Source of the DNA: Aliterella atlantica CENA595
GTDB lineage: Bacteria > Cyanobacteriota > Cyanobacteriia > Cyanobacteriales > Chroococcidiopsidaceae
Length of the DNA stretch: 64,000 nt
Direction of reading: 5' to 3'
Assembly (NCBI RefSeq): GCF_000952155.1
Contig: NZ_JYON01000021.1
Location: 39,733-103,732, forward strand
Under the pieces are notes generated by a model. That model was not told the origin of the DNA. It did no database searches and worked only from the letters and a program-made list of their open reading frames with translations. Position numbers and translations under genes: made by a program. Shown here piece by piece: positions 9,006 through 17,710 of this stretch (positions are counted from its first letter, which is position 1; every line of letters begins with the position of its first letter).

Positions 9006-9149
9006 ATATAGTTATTGAGATTTTATTAGCGATCGCTATTTGAGTTTTGGACTATTAGCAGCAGTTCTAGTTCATTTTTCTTCTACTTCTAACTTAAAAC
9101 TGTTCTTCTTAACCAAAACTCAAACCACATTTACAAATGATGCCCTTCT

Positions 9150-10679
9150 TTACAATCTGCGCCATTGCCGACCATCTTGATTGATCAATAATTCGGCTTC
9201 TGCAGGTTCCCAAGTACCCGCTTCGTATTGAGGGATTAATGCTGGATCTGAAGGCGCATCCCAAACGCTCAAAGCTGGCGTCACTAATTGCCAAGCTGCT
9301 TCTACTTCATCCGCGCGGGTAAATAGTGTTTGATCGCCCATCATGCAATCAAATAATAAGCGATCGTAAGCATCGCCTGTCGCTTGAATGCCGAAAGAAC
9401 CATAACTAAAGTCCATATCAACAGAACGAGTGCTGACAAAAGAACCAGGCATTTTTACCTCAAAGCGCAAAGATATACCTTCATTGGGTTGAATCCGCAT
9501 TGCTAAAACATTTGCATTAACTTGTTGCGCTGCCGATTGAAATATCGTGTGAGGCACTTGGCGGAAGTGAATTGAAATTTCCGAAACTTTTTTCGGCAAT
9601 CGTTTCCCAGTCCGCAAATAGAAAGGCACACCTTGCCAGCGCCAGTTATCAATCAAAAACTTCATTGCTACGTAAGTCGGCGTAGTTGAATTGGGATCGA
9701 CTCCTGGTTCTTGGCGATAACCTGCAACTTGTTTGCCCTTCATCCACCCAGCACTATATTGACCCCGTACTGCCGATCGCTGTAAATTTTGCAAGTCTGC
9801 TAGGTGTGCTGCCTGAATTACCTTAACTTTCTCTGTCCTCATACTATCGGCATCCAGAGAGTTGGGCGGCTCCATTGCTGTTAGGCAAAAGAGTTGCATC
9901 AAGTGGTTTTGCAACATATCGCGCAACGCCCCAGAGCTTTCATAGTAACCTGCCCGATCTTCTACTCCAACCGTTTCTGCTACAGTAATTTGGACGTGAT
10001 CGACAAATTGGCGATTCCACAACGGCTCAAAGATGGCGTTAGCAAAGCGAAAAACTAGCAAGTTTTGGACGGTTTCTTTGCCTAAGTAATGATCGATGCG
10101 ATAGACTTGTTCTTCTCTGCATACCTGCTGCACTACTCGGTTTAAAATCCGCGCCGAACCTAAGTCTCGTCCAAAAGGTTTTTCAATTACTAAGCGACTT
10201 TTTAGGGGATCTTCCAGCATTTTTACTGTTCCTAGCTGCTTGATTGCTTCGGCAAAAAACTTCGGAGAGACGGATAAATAAAACATCCGATTTCCGCGCG
10301 TACTGCGTTTGCTATCAAGTTCGCTTAAAAAGTCTTTGAGTTTCTGGTAGCTCTCTGGGTTATCAATATCACCCGAACAGTAAAATATTCCCTGCGAAAA
10401 GTCTTGCCACAAGTCTTCCGAGCCGATACCATCGGAAAATTGTTCGACTCCTTCGCGCATATGTTCGCGGAAGTATTCGTGAGTCCATTCTCGCCGCGCT
10501 ACGCCAACAATGGTAGTTTCTGGTGGAATGCGACGTTCGCGGCGCAATTTATAAAGTGCTGGAACTAATTTGCGCTGTGTCAAATCGCCTGAAGCGCCAA
10601 AGATAACGATAATCTGAGGTTCGGGTAGCTTTTCTTGTTGCAACCCTATACGCAAAGGATTTTCTAGCAACTTGACCAT
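9150..10679 (-). CDS. zwf: Glucose-6-phosphate 1-dehydrogenase
   Basis: A 509-residue enzyme that oxidises glucose-6-phosphate to 6-phosphogluconolactone with NADP+, the entry step of the oxidative pentose phosphate pathway. The coenzyme fold begins [16 protein letters not shown] (GxxGDLxxRKL motif). The substrate site [13 protein letters not shown] holds the conserved histidine-lysine region, and [10 protein letters not shown] precedes it. Length and ends match bacterial G6PDH. It sits between tal and opcA on the same strand. In cyanobacteria this route supplies NADPH in the dark, and the adjacent opcA supports that role. Confidence 0.96.
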   Translation of the reverse strand: MVKLLENPLRIGLQQEKLPEPQIIVIFGASGDLTQRKLVPALYKLRRERRIPPETTIVGVARREWTHEYFREHMREGVEQFSDGIGSEDLWQDFSQGIFYCSGDIDNPESYQKLKDFLSELDSKRSTRGNRMFYLSVSPKFFAEAIKQLGTVKMLEDPLKSRLVIEKPFGRDLGSARILNRVVQQVCREEQVYRIDHYLGKETVQNLLVFRFANAIFEPLWNRQFVDHVQITVAETVGVEDRAGYYESSGALRDMLQNHLMQLFCLTAMEPPNSLDADSMRTEKVKVIQAAHLADLQNLQRSAVRGQYSAGWMKGKQVAGYRQEPGVDPNSTTPTYVAMKFLIDNWRWQGVPFYLRTGKRLPKKVSEISIHFRQVPHTIFQSAAQQVNANVLAMRIQPNEGISLRFEVKMPGSFVSTRSVDMDFSYGSFGIQATGDAYDRLLFDCMMGDQTLFTRADEVEAAWQLVTPALSVWDAPSDPALIPQYEAGTWEPAEAELLINQDGRQWRRL

Positions 10680-10833
10680 AGATAGTAGTTTTGAGTTTTG
10701 AGTAACTATTGGATTTAAATCAACAACCAGTTTTTACAGTGACCAGTTTTTACAGTAAATATTGACAGAGTTTGGCGATTAATTAGATAGAGACTTTAAC
10801 TGACAATCATCGCTAGTAACTAGATCGTCTATA

Positions 10834-10864
10834 ACTGGTTACTGGTCACTGGTCACTGGTCACT
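10834..10864. repeat. Tandem heptamer repeat (ACTGGTC), zwf-tal gap
   Basis: About four consecutive 7-bp units of the form ACTGGTC, the first with a T in place of C. The array lies in the gap between the tal stop and zwf. Less regular related units (CAGTTTTTACAGTGACCAGTT) are found about 100 bp away toward zwf. It resembles the short tandemly repeated repetitive (STRR) heptamers of cyanobacteria. The same heptamer in opposite orientation recurs after gap2 at 59607-59639. Confidence 0.75.
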
Positions 10865-10866
10865 GC

Positions 10867-12009
10867 TTATACGGGTGATAACTTGTTTACTTTCTCTTCT
10901 AGAGATTGCATTAAAGATTCAAAAGGTTTAACAAATTTATCAATCCCATCGACTAACAACTCATCCATTACTTTGTCTATGTCAATGTTGATATCTGGAT
11001 CTTTGAGGCTTTCGATGAGTTGATAAGCTTCTTCTACACCTGTTTCTACCCGATTATCTACGTCGCAATGGTCGGCGCAAGCTTCGATGGTGCTTGGTGG
11101 TAGTGTATTCACAGTGTCGGGACCAACTAATTCATCGACGTACATAACATCGCTGTAGCTAGGATCTTTGGTGCTGGTACTTGCCCACAATAGGCGCTGT
11201 ACGTTTGCACCTTTGGCTGATAACGCTTTCCAGCGATCGCTTTGAGTAATTTTTTTGTACTCTTGGTAAGCTATTTTTGCATTGGCGATCGCTACTTTGC
11301 CTTTAACTGCGGTTAGTTTTGCTGCTAGGTTCGCATCATCAATGCCTTTAAGTTTGGCATCGATTTTGCCATCAATATTGCTATCAATGCGGCTGAGGAA
11401 GAAACTAGCAACGGAGGAAATTTTGCTAATATCTTTGCCTTCTGCGGCACGTTTTTCTAAGCCGCGAATGTAAGCCCAGGCTGACTCCACATAGCTATCT
11501 ACAGAAAATAGCAAAGTAACGTTGACGTTAATTCCTTCGCTGATTACCTGTTCTACTGCTGGTAAACCTGCGCTCGTACCAGGGATTTTGATCATGACGT
11601 TATCCCTTCCGATTTCTTGATAGTAGCGCCTAGCTTCTTTGATTGTTGCTTCGGTATCGTGGGCGATTGTCGGCGGTACTTCAATACTCACATAGCCATC
11701 TAATCCATCTGACGAGTCGTAAACGGGGCGCAAAATGTCACAGGCGTTGCGAATATCGTCAAATACTAGCGATTCGTAGATTTTGTAAGTTGGCAATCCT
11801 TGACGAACGCCTGCTTCTATATCTGCATCGTAAATGACGTTTCCTGCGATCGCTTTTTCAAAGATAGCTGGGTTTGAGGTGATCCCGCAGATGCCTTGAT
11901 TTGTCACCATATCCTTAAGTTCGCCTGACTTAACTAAGTCGCGAGTTAAGTTATCCATCCAGATACTTTGACCGAACTGCTTGATTTCTAGTAAATGGTT
12001 AGTTGCCAC
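10867..12009 (-). CDS. tal: Transaldolase
   Basis: A 380-residue transaldolase of the long cyanobacterial/actinobacterial type, exchanging a dihydroxyacetone unit between sedoheptulose-7-phosphate and glyceraldehyde-3-phosphate. The Schiff-base lysine lies in VMIKIPGTSAG. Other family segments are SIWMDNLTRDLVKSGEL near the start, GICGITSNPAIFEKA, and LLWASTSTKDPSYSD. It lies between fbp and zwf on the same strand, separated by 82 bp from fbp and by a repeat-containing gap from zwf. This is the conserved carbon-metabolism cluster, so co-expression is expected, although the 187-bp gap may hold its own signals. Confidence 0.95.
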   Translation of the reverse strand: MATNHLLEIKQFGQSIWMDNLTRDLVKSGELKDMVTNQGICGITSNPAIFEKAIAGNVIYDADIEAGVRQGLPTYKIYESLVFDDIRNACDILRPVYDSSDGLDGYVSIEVPPTIAHDTEATIKEARRYYQEIGRDNVMIKIPGTSAGLPAVEQVISEGINVNVTLLFSVDSYVESAWAYIRGLEKRAAEGKDISKISSVASFFLSRIDSNIDGKIDAKLKGIDDANLAAKLTAVKGKVAIANAKIAYQEYKKITQSDRWKALSAKGANVQRLLWASTSTKDPSYSDVMYVDELVGPDTVNTLPPSTIEACADHCDVDNRVETGVEEAYQLIESLKDPDINIDIDKVMDELLVDGIDKFVKPFESLMQSLEEKVNKLSPV

Positions 12010-12091
12010 GATCTTTAACTCCTATTTTGGTTATTACGGTAACAATTAGTTGCTTAAAGTTTTGAAACTAAAGGCACATAAAAGCTAAAAT

Positions 12092-13159
12092 TTATTGCGG
12101 TACGCGCGATCTCTCCATTTGTTTTCTTTGTGCCTGTTGCTCGATAAAAGACTCTACCAAGGCAACATCTTCTTTACTGCCAATAATTAAAGGCGTACGC
12201 TGATGGAGTTTTTCGGGTACTACATCCATAATTTCGCCACTTCCGGTGCTAGCTCTACCGCCTGCTTGTTCGATCAAAAAAGCTAAAGGTGCAGACTCGT
12301 ACAGCAATCGCAATTTTCCTTCTGGTTTTTGCTCTGTACCAGGATACAGAAAGACTCCTCCTTGCACCAGAATACGATGAATATCTCCTACCATTGCTCC
12401 ACCGTAACGAGCGGTATAACCCTCAGTACGATGAACGTAACGAATATATTCTCGAAAAGATTCCTCCCATTGCCAGAAGTTTCCTTCATTGACGCTATAA
12501 ATTGCTCCATGATTGGGAATGGTAATATTTTCCTCAGTTAGAATAAACTCGCCTAAACTGGGGTCAAGGGTAAAGGAATGAACTCCATTGCCGATAGAGT
12601 AGACCAGCATCGTACTAGGTCCGTAAAGAATATAACCTGCGGCAATTTGTTGATGACCATCTTGCAACAAATCTTGCGCCGAACCATCAACATCATCTCC
12701 TTGTTGTCGCCGGATGGCAAAAATAGAACCCAAGGTCAGGTTAATATCAGTATTGGAGGAGCCATCTATCGGGTCATAGAGCAGGGTATAACGACCGATA
12801 GGGCAGTTTTCCGGGATGTAGTAGGGTTTCTCCATTTCCTCGGATGCTAGACGGCATACAAGCCCGCTTTGCTTGAATACTGAAATAAATACATCGTTGG
12901 AATAGACATCCATCTTTTTTACAGATTCTCCTTGGACGTTGGTTTCTCCAGTAAATCCAAGTACGCCTGCCATTAACCCCGCACGACTTAGCCGTCGCGC
13001 AATTAGCTTGCCTGCAAGGGCAATCCGATTCATCAAAGCACTAAGATCCTGTGCTTCTGCACCAAAGCTGTGCAGTTGCTCTAAGACGTGGCGCGATAAG
13101 GTAGTACAGTCTCTTTCTAAAGCGTACTCCCGATCTTCTGTTGGTTGCACGTCTGCCAT
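12092..13159 (-). CDS. fbp: Fructose-1,6-bisphosphatase, class I
   Basis: A 355-residue class I FBPase that hydrolyses fructose-1,6-bisphosphate to fructose-6-phosphate in gluconeogenesis and carbon cycling. The metal/phosphate motif is [20 protein letters not shown]. The LASEEME segment is also present, with a C-terminal [20 protein letters not shown]. Length fits the class. It is the first gene of the minus-strand cluster fbp-tal-zwf-opcA(-cobB). About 300 bp of non-coding DNA lie upstream of its ATG and probably carry the cluster's main promoter, but no specific promoter motif could be assigned. Confidence 0.95.
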   Translation of the reverse strand: MADVQPTEDREYALERDCTTLSRHVLEQLHSFGAEAQDLSALMNRIALAGKLIARRLSRAGLMAGVLGFTGETNVQGESVKKMDVYSNDVFISVFKQSGLVCRLASEEMEKPYYIPENCPIGRYTLLYDPIDGSSNTDINLTLGSIFAIRRQQGDDVDGSAQDLLQDGHQQIAAGYILYGPSTMLVYSIGNGVHSFTLDPSLGEFILTEENITIPNHGAIYSVNEGNFWQWEESFREYIRYVHRTEGYTARYGGAMVGDIHRILVQGGVFLYPGTEQKPEGKLRLLYESAPLAFLIEQAGGRASTGSGEIMDVVPEKLHQRTPLIIGSKEDVALVESFIEQQAQRKQMERSRVPQ

Positions 13160-13457
13160 TATTTTCGTCCTCCCGCTTGAGTGGAACGCTTAACGATCCG
13201 CACGCTGGCGTATAAGTTGGTTATGTTTCTATCTTAGAGAGGGAAATTGATAAGTGAAATCCGACTTTAGATAAACTATAGAATCCGCGTTTTGGCGATC
13301 GCTTGTACCTAGTTTACAAACAATAAAAATGCCGACTAAGTATGACCTTGCTAAGAATTGTCATAACTTGCCGGATATATACCAATATTTGTTAGTTCTC
13401 TACCAGATTGATTGCTTGAGAGAACTAGAGAGTAATTGCGGTCATTGTTGGGGCTAA

Positions 13458-13748
13458 TTAATACTCATTTCTCCTAGAAACGCCACCGCCTTCGCGCCGA
13501 TTATCTTCTCTGGGCTTGGCTTTATTTACTCTTAGCTGGCGACCCATCCATTCAGCGCCATCTAATTCGGTAATAGCTGTATCTTCTTGGGCATCTTCTG
13601 TCATATCAACAAAGGCAAAACCCCGCATCCGTCCGGTCTCTCGGTCTGTAGGTAAAACAATTCTTTTGATCGAGCCGTATTCAGCAAATACTGCTCTTAA
13701 ATCTTCTTCAGTAGCGCGGTAGGATAGGTTTCCAACGTAAATAGTCAT
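13458..13748 (-). CDS. RRM-type RNA-binding protein (Rbp family)
   Basis: A single RNA-recognition motif of about 80 residues with RNP2 (IYVGNLSY) and RNP1 (RGFAFVDM), followed by a short Arg/Gly-rich tail (GGGVSRRNEY). I chose the ATG at 13748 (MTIYVGNLSYRA) because cyanobacterial Rbp proteins start there; an upstream ATG adds only MSRLNAIA, partly encoded by a HIP1 octamer. These proteins bind RNA, and several are cold-inducible or help locate mRNAs at membranes. It stands alone between fbp and a small conserved gene. No cold-shock leader was recognised upstream. Confidence 0.92.
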   Translation of the reverse strand: MTIYVGNLSYRATEEDLRAVFAEYGSIKRIVLPTDRETGRMRGFAFVDMTEDAQEDTAITELDGAEWMGRQLRVNKAKPREDNRREGGGVSRRNEY

Positions 13749-14011
13749 AGCGATCGCATTAAGTCTAGACAAGGTGCGAAAGTTTTAAGCCAGACGGATA
13801 GCGAACATTGCTAGCAAGCAAGCTCTTATCTGAATTGTCGATGGTAGTAAAATTTTGCTAACTGTAATGCCAGCAGCGCCATTTCTACCAAAAACAGGAG
13901 TGAACTTACGCATACGTCATATCATAGCTCATTCCATTAAGTTCAAAGGTCATCTGGATTACAAAACTTTTACTTGTAGCGGTTAGCTTATTACCAACCG
14001 CCCTACAAAAA

Positions 14012-14233
14012 TTAATCAATGGAGATAGACTGAGGTCCGCTGCTTCTACCGTTATTGTTCTGATTTGCAGTCGAGGTACTTGGTAAAGTGGAGCCACCTT
14101 GCTGCTGAATCCAGCTTTTCACAGGATCGTCATTTAAGTTAAGGCGCAATAATCCCGAACAAAGTCCACCTAAAAATGAAACTGGATGCTGGGCAAATTC
14201 TTTAAAAATTGGGGTTAGCTCATCAACGAACAT
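14012..14233 (-). CDS. Small conserved cyanobacterial protein
   Basis: A 73-residue protein from the ATG at 14233: MFVDELTPIFKEFAQHP, then a hydrophobic glycine-containing segment (VSFLGGLCSGLLRLNL), NDDPVKSWIQQQ and a disordered Ser/Asn tail. An upstream ATG at 14266 would add 11 residues unlike the rest. I recognise the pattern (an acidic start, one hydrophobic helix, then DDPVKSW) as recurring in cyanobacteria, but no function is known to me. It lies 80 bp downstream of nrdJ's end on the same strand and could share its transcript. Confidence 0.7.
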   Translation of the reverse strand: MFVDELTPIFKEFAQHPVSFLGGLCSGLLRLNLNDDPVKSWIQQQGGSTLPSTSTANQNNNGRSSGPQSISID

Positions 14234-14313
14234 AATGTAATATTTCCTATTGTTAATAACCTTCACTGGGATTGTAGCGCATCCCCCTGTAGTAACTCTT
14301 GTCCCCTTGTCTC

Positions 14314-17300
14314 TTACTTACTTTCCGAGGAGAACAAACACTTATCTGAGTCGCAGCCTGCGGGTCCAGCTTCGGATAATTCACCAGAATCGTAACGACT
14401 CAAAGCAGCATAGAAGTCTTCAGTTTGCCTGTGCTTTTTCACTTCCTGCATCATTTGCTCGTAAGTTTCTTTGCTAATTGGTTCAAATGGCAAGCGGGGA
14501 AAGGTTTGATGCGCGTCAAATCGAGCAAGGAGGGCGGCAGAGATGTAGCCTTCGTCATCGCGGATAGCTTCATATATCCGGTTTCCCAATGCTTCAATTT
14601 CGTTCTCTCTTAGCTCAATAGTGGCGCTGGTGTTGTGAGCTACATAGAATTTCTGCACTTGCATATAGAAGTCCATTTGAGATGCAGCGCTAAATTGACT
14701 AATATCAATTTCATCTGCTCCTGGCAAATCAGCCCAAGGTACAGCTACAGGAATTTCTACTAGCCATTCGGTGCAACGAGTATCAAAAGGATCGTTTAAT
14801 AAGTTACCGTTTTCGTCTTTGTCTGATTGCGACGGTACAACGTTATAGCCATAGTCGATGCAAGCTAGGGCTACAGGGTCATTTTTGCGGAAAGTGATTC
14901 TGCGAATAAAACGTTGCGCTTTGGGGGGATGCCAGCCTGGGGATGCGCCTGTAAGAAGAGATTTTGTTCCCGATGGTTGAATAGTCGTACAACGATTGGG
15001 ACGTTTGAGATTATGCGTGTCGCAGTATTCCCATACTACTTGATGCACAATATCTTTCCATTTAGTCAAATATGCTTCTTCTTGTTGCTTAAATTCAATT
15101 CCTTGGACTGTATGCGGTCTTCCTGCTGCCCACCAGCGCAGCCACTCAGTACCAAAAGCATTAACAAAAAAGTCAAATAAACCTGTAAAAGATACGCCAA
15201 CAATTGGATCTAATTCCCGCGATTGTTGGTATCTTTCTTCTTGGAATTGATGGTTCAATAAAGAGGCAACAGATAATGCTCCGGCTGTGAATGCATCTAC
15301 TTGTTCTTGATGGTTGTGCGGGTCAATTTGATTGATATGAACCTCAGACAAATTGCAATTTCCAGTCAGCGTATTTCCAAATACACCTTTATTGAATTCT
15401 GGTTCGTTGAAGCAATAAGTGTCGTGCAGTCCTGGTAATTCTTCCACACTTAGGATGTTTTGCCATTTACCTTTTGCAGTTGGCTGATGTCCTTTGCTTG
15501 TATCTAGACGCTGACAGGGAATCTCCGCGCAATCAGTAATTTGCAGATAATAGAGGTCTTTAGCTCTTTTACCTAAATTTGTTGTCCCTGCTTGACGTGC
15601 CATGATATTTGCTGACGACCTGATGGCACATTTAGCTAAGAGTAGTTGCAAACGATATGCTCTTTGGTAATCGGAAACATATATTCTGATGCCGTAGCTA
15701 CTGGTATTAGAACCATCACTGTCAGCTAGTCCAGCTATAAAAGCAAGAATAGCTTGTCTGTTCCAACTTGCGATCGCATTTAACGCATCTGCATCGTTCT
15801 TTAAGCGATACAACAGTTCCCCTGAAAACCCTAAATCTGTAGCATCTACAAATGATGGTAGATAGCCATAGTTTCTTTCCGGCGACTTTTTCCCAGCAAC
15901 TAAAAGTTTGGCTTTCTTGTCATAAAGACGGATTTTAGCCTTACCATTACTATCTAAAGTTCCGTCACCCACAGCTAGCCCTAGAGTATAGGCATAAGCT
16001 GAATCGACAGCAACACCATCTTGATAATCAATTACAAATGGTTCAGTATGAATGCTGTATTTGCTGCGATTTAGTAAGTCTTTTGTTTGTACCTCTTGAT
16101 ATTCTTTGCCAAATCTATCTTTGACAAAGAAACGATGATACTCTGTTGCATCTAAGTAAGAGCCATCAGTGAAGCGGACTCTATATAATTTTTGTCCCGT
16201 ATTTGTTTGGAAAGGAATTACTTTGCTCCAGCGCTTACCGTTCCAAATTTCCATTTCTTCTCCTACTACATCCTTAATTTTGTGGATGCTGTCGCGGGTA
16301 ATTAATAAAGTGTCTCCAGAAACACAGTGGAAGTTAGCGCCGATGATTTCTCCGCAAGGATTTAGGGCATATCTAGACAGGCGATGTTCTATTTCTGCTT
16401 CTGGCATTTGGGAAGAATGATTTTGCAGCCACAAACGTGCTTCTGCTTCAGATTTGGCGTAGGTTTTGAGAAAATCTTGTTTTAGTTCTATTGTATTCAG
16501 GATATCTGCATTTGCTCTTGCGATCGCTTCTCCTGCCCATTGAATCGCGCCTTCTCCTGAATAATACTGCTGTCTGACTGCATCAATACATTCTTCTAAA
16601 CTAGGTTTGCGATGAAATACCCGCGTGTGGTTAGCCATCCGCAAAGCATCGCGTTCGGGATCGATCCGCCAGTTGCCGTTTTCATCTTGATGCCATAAAT
16701 TACCTTTAGCGTTAGCAAATAACTCGTCTTCGCTTGTTCCTTGGCGCATTCCGGCACTACGACGCACGTTTCCAGCCACGACTACTACAGCCGCTTCGTC
16801 TATTAACAAGCAGCATTCTACAGAATTTAATTGTCGCCCTACAGCCTTGTTGAGGATAGCGCTAGCGCGATCGTATAATTCGGGTAATTTGACTGGGTTA
16901 GCAACGCCGCCAAAGCCTTTTAAAAGCTCTCCAGCAGCGCGGACATCTCTTAAATCGATGCAAACATTTACTGCATCAGTAAATTGCTCGTCACTAGAAA
17001 ATTCTAAAAGCGTTTGATAAGACTTTACCCAACCAGCGCGGCTGTCGCCTACATAAATTGTGACATTGTTACCTGCGATCGCAACTTCTGTTTGTTGGCG
17101 GCGCAAATTGGCGGGAGTAGCACCAATTTCCCTTTGTACCGTGACGTTTAGGCGATTGCGAATCGGTGGCAGTTGGTTGATATATTTTGGTTCGAGGACA
17201 GCACCCGTACCGCAGCCCATCATTGCCAAATCCATCATTAAACCAAAAGAGCGCCAGTCTACCACGTTGGTACTGGTGCAGTTGTACGCGCCAGAGAAGT

Positions 17301-17580
17301 TTTCTGGCTTTTCGATCCATTCTGTGCCTCCTACCCACAGCCAACGACCGGAAGAAAGAGATTTTAGCTGTTGCTGCATCAGAGCGATTAGAGCAGCTTG
17401 CTCTGTGGTTAGCTTGCCTAAGCGAGTTAATCCTTGGAGAGTGCGATCGCATACTTGCTGCCAAGTTTCCCTTCCTTTTGCTGTGCGGCGGCTGTAAGTC
17501 CGAAAAAATACAGGTAAGCCAGCAGGGGCAGTTTCAGGAAATTCGCTACTGTTTTGAACCCGCTCTAAATCTCTCACCAT
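14314..17580 (-). CDS. nrdJ: Adenosylcobalamin-dependent (class II) ribonucleoside-triphosphate reductase, intein-containing
   Basis: A 1088-codon precursor: residues 1-418 N-extein, 419-741 intein, 742-1088 C-extein, giving a mature enzyme of 765 residues. It makes deoxynucleotides from ribonucleotides using a B12-derived thiyl radical, without oxygen. Key features are NPCGE (radical Cys409 and Glu411), the proposed redox-pair cysteines Cys101 (NCTSTN) and the cysteine of CNLSE, and the C-terminal shuttle pair CDSDKC. The assignment of the pairs follows the Lactobacillus enzyme. The intein interrupts the chain directly before the CNLSE cysteine, so splicing is required for activity. No other nrd genes or clear cobalamin riboswitch were seen nearby, although cobB lies about 7 kb away. 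Confidence 0.93.
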   Translation of the reverse strand: MVRDLERVQNSSEFPETAPAGLPVFFRTYSRRTAKGRETWQQVCDRTLQGLTRLGKLTTEQAALIALMQQQLKSLSSGRWLWVGGTEWIEKPENFSGAYNCTSTNVVDWRSFGLMMDLAMMGCGTGAVLEPKYINQLPPIRNRLNVTVQREIGATPANLRRQQTEVAIAGNNVTIYVGDSRAGWVKSYQTLLEFSSDEQFTDAVNVCIDLRDVRAAGELLKGFGGVANPVKLPELYDRASAILNKAVGRQLNSVECCLLIDEAAVVVVAGNVRRSAGMRQGTSEDELFANAKGNLWHQDENGNWRIDPERDALRMANHTRVFHRKPSLEECIDAVRQQYYSGEGAIQWAGEAIARANADILNTIELKQDFLKTYAKSEAEARLWLQNHSSQMPEAEIEHRLSRYALNPCGEIIGANFHCVSGDTLLITRDSIHKIKDVVGEEMEIWNGKRWSKVIPFQTNTGQKLYRVRFTDGSYLDATEYHRFFVKDRFGKEYQEVQTKDLLNRSKYSIHTEPFVIDYQDGVAVDSAYAYTLGLAVGDGTLDSNGKAKIRLYDKKAKLLVAGKKSPERNYGYLPSFVDATDLGFSGELLYRLKNDADALNAIASWNRQAILAFIAGLADSDGSNTSSYGIRIYVSDYQRAYRLQLLLAKCAIRSSANIMARQAGTTNLGKRAKDLYYLQITDCAEIPCQRLDTSKGHQPTAKGKWQNILSVEELPGLHDTYCFNEPEFNKGVFGNTLTGNCNLSEVHINQIDPHNHQEQVDAFTAGALSVASLLNHQFQEERYQQSRELDPIVGVSFTGLFDFFVNAFGTEWLRWWAAGRPHTVQGIEFKQQEEAYLTKWKDIVHQVVWEYCDTHNLKRPNRCTTIQPSGTKSLLTGASPGWHPPKAQRFIRRITFRKNDPVALACIDYGYNVVPSQSDKDENGNLLNDPFDTRCTEWLVEIPVAVPWADLPGADEIDISQFSAASQMDFYMQVQKFYVAHNTSATIELRENEIEALGNRIYEAIRDDEGYISAALLARFDAHQTFPRLPFEPISKETYEQMMQEVKKHRQTEDFYAALSRYDSGELSEAGPAGCDSDKCLFSSESK
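15358..16326 (-). other. Intein with LAGLIDADG homing endonuclease, within nrdJ
   Basis: A protein intron of 323 residues. Block A is CVSGDTLLIT starting with the nucleophile Cys1. Block B is probably GSYLDATEYHRFFV (T and H conserved). Two dodecapeptide motifs, LGLAVGDGTLD and FIAGLADSDGS, mark a LAGLIDADG endonuclease. Blocks F and G run from LPGLHDTYCFNEPEFNKG to NTLTGN, followed by Cys+1 of the C-extein. The last intein residue is Asn as required. The penultimate residue is Gly rather than the usual His, which some active inteins tolerate. Boundaries were set by restoring the NrdJ alignment NPCGEIIGANFH-CNLSEVH. The intein lies in frame and looks intact. Confidence 0.9.
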
Positions 17581-17710
17581 AAAAAAAGTCGTGGTTTTTG
17601 GGGATAGATTAAGACTATACGCGATTTAGATATGGCGGTAAAGATTGAAATTTTTCAGGATTTGCGCTAGGGGTAGAGTTGGACTTGCCTAAGTCCAACT
17701 CTAATGTAAG

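Noticed and set aside
13906..14097. 63-codon minus-strand frame downstream of the small conserved gene
   Set aside because: Mostly another phase of the gene at 14012-14233; no independent support.
17060..17497. Plus-strand frame of 145 codons and two other frames of 131 codons near it
   Set aside because: All are shadows of the nrdJ 5' region; no domain or Shine-Dalgarno supports them.
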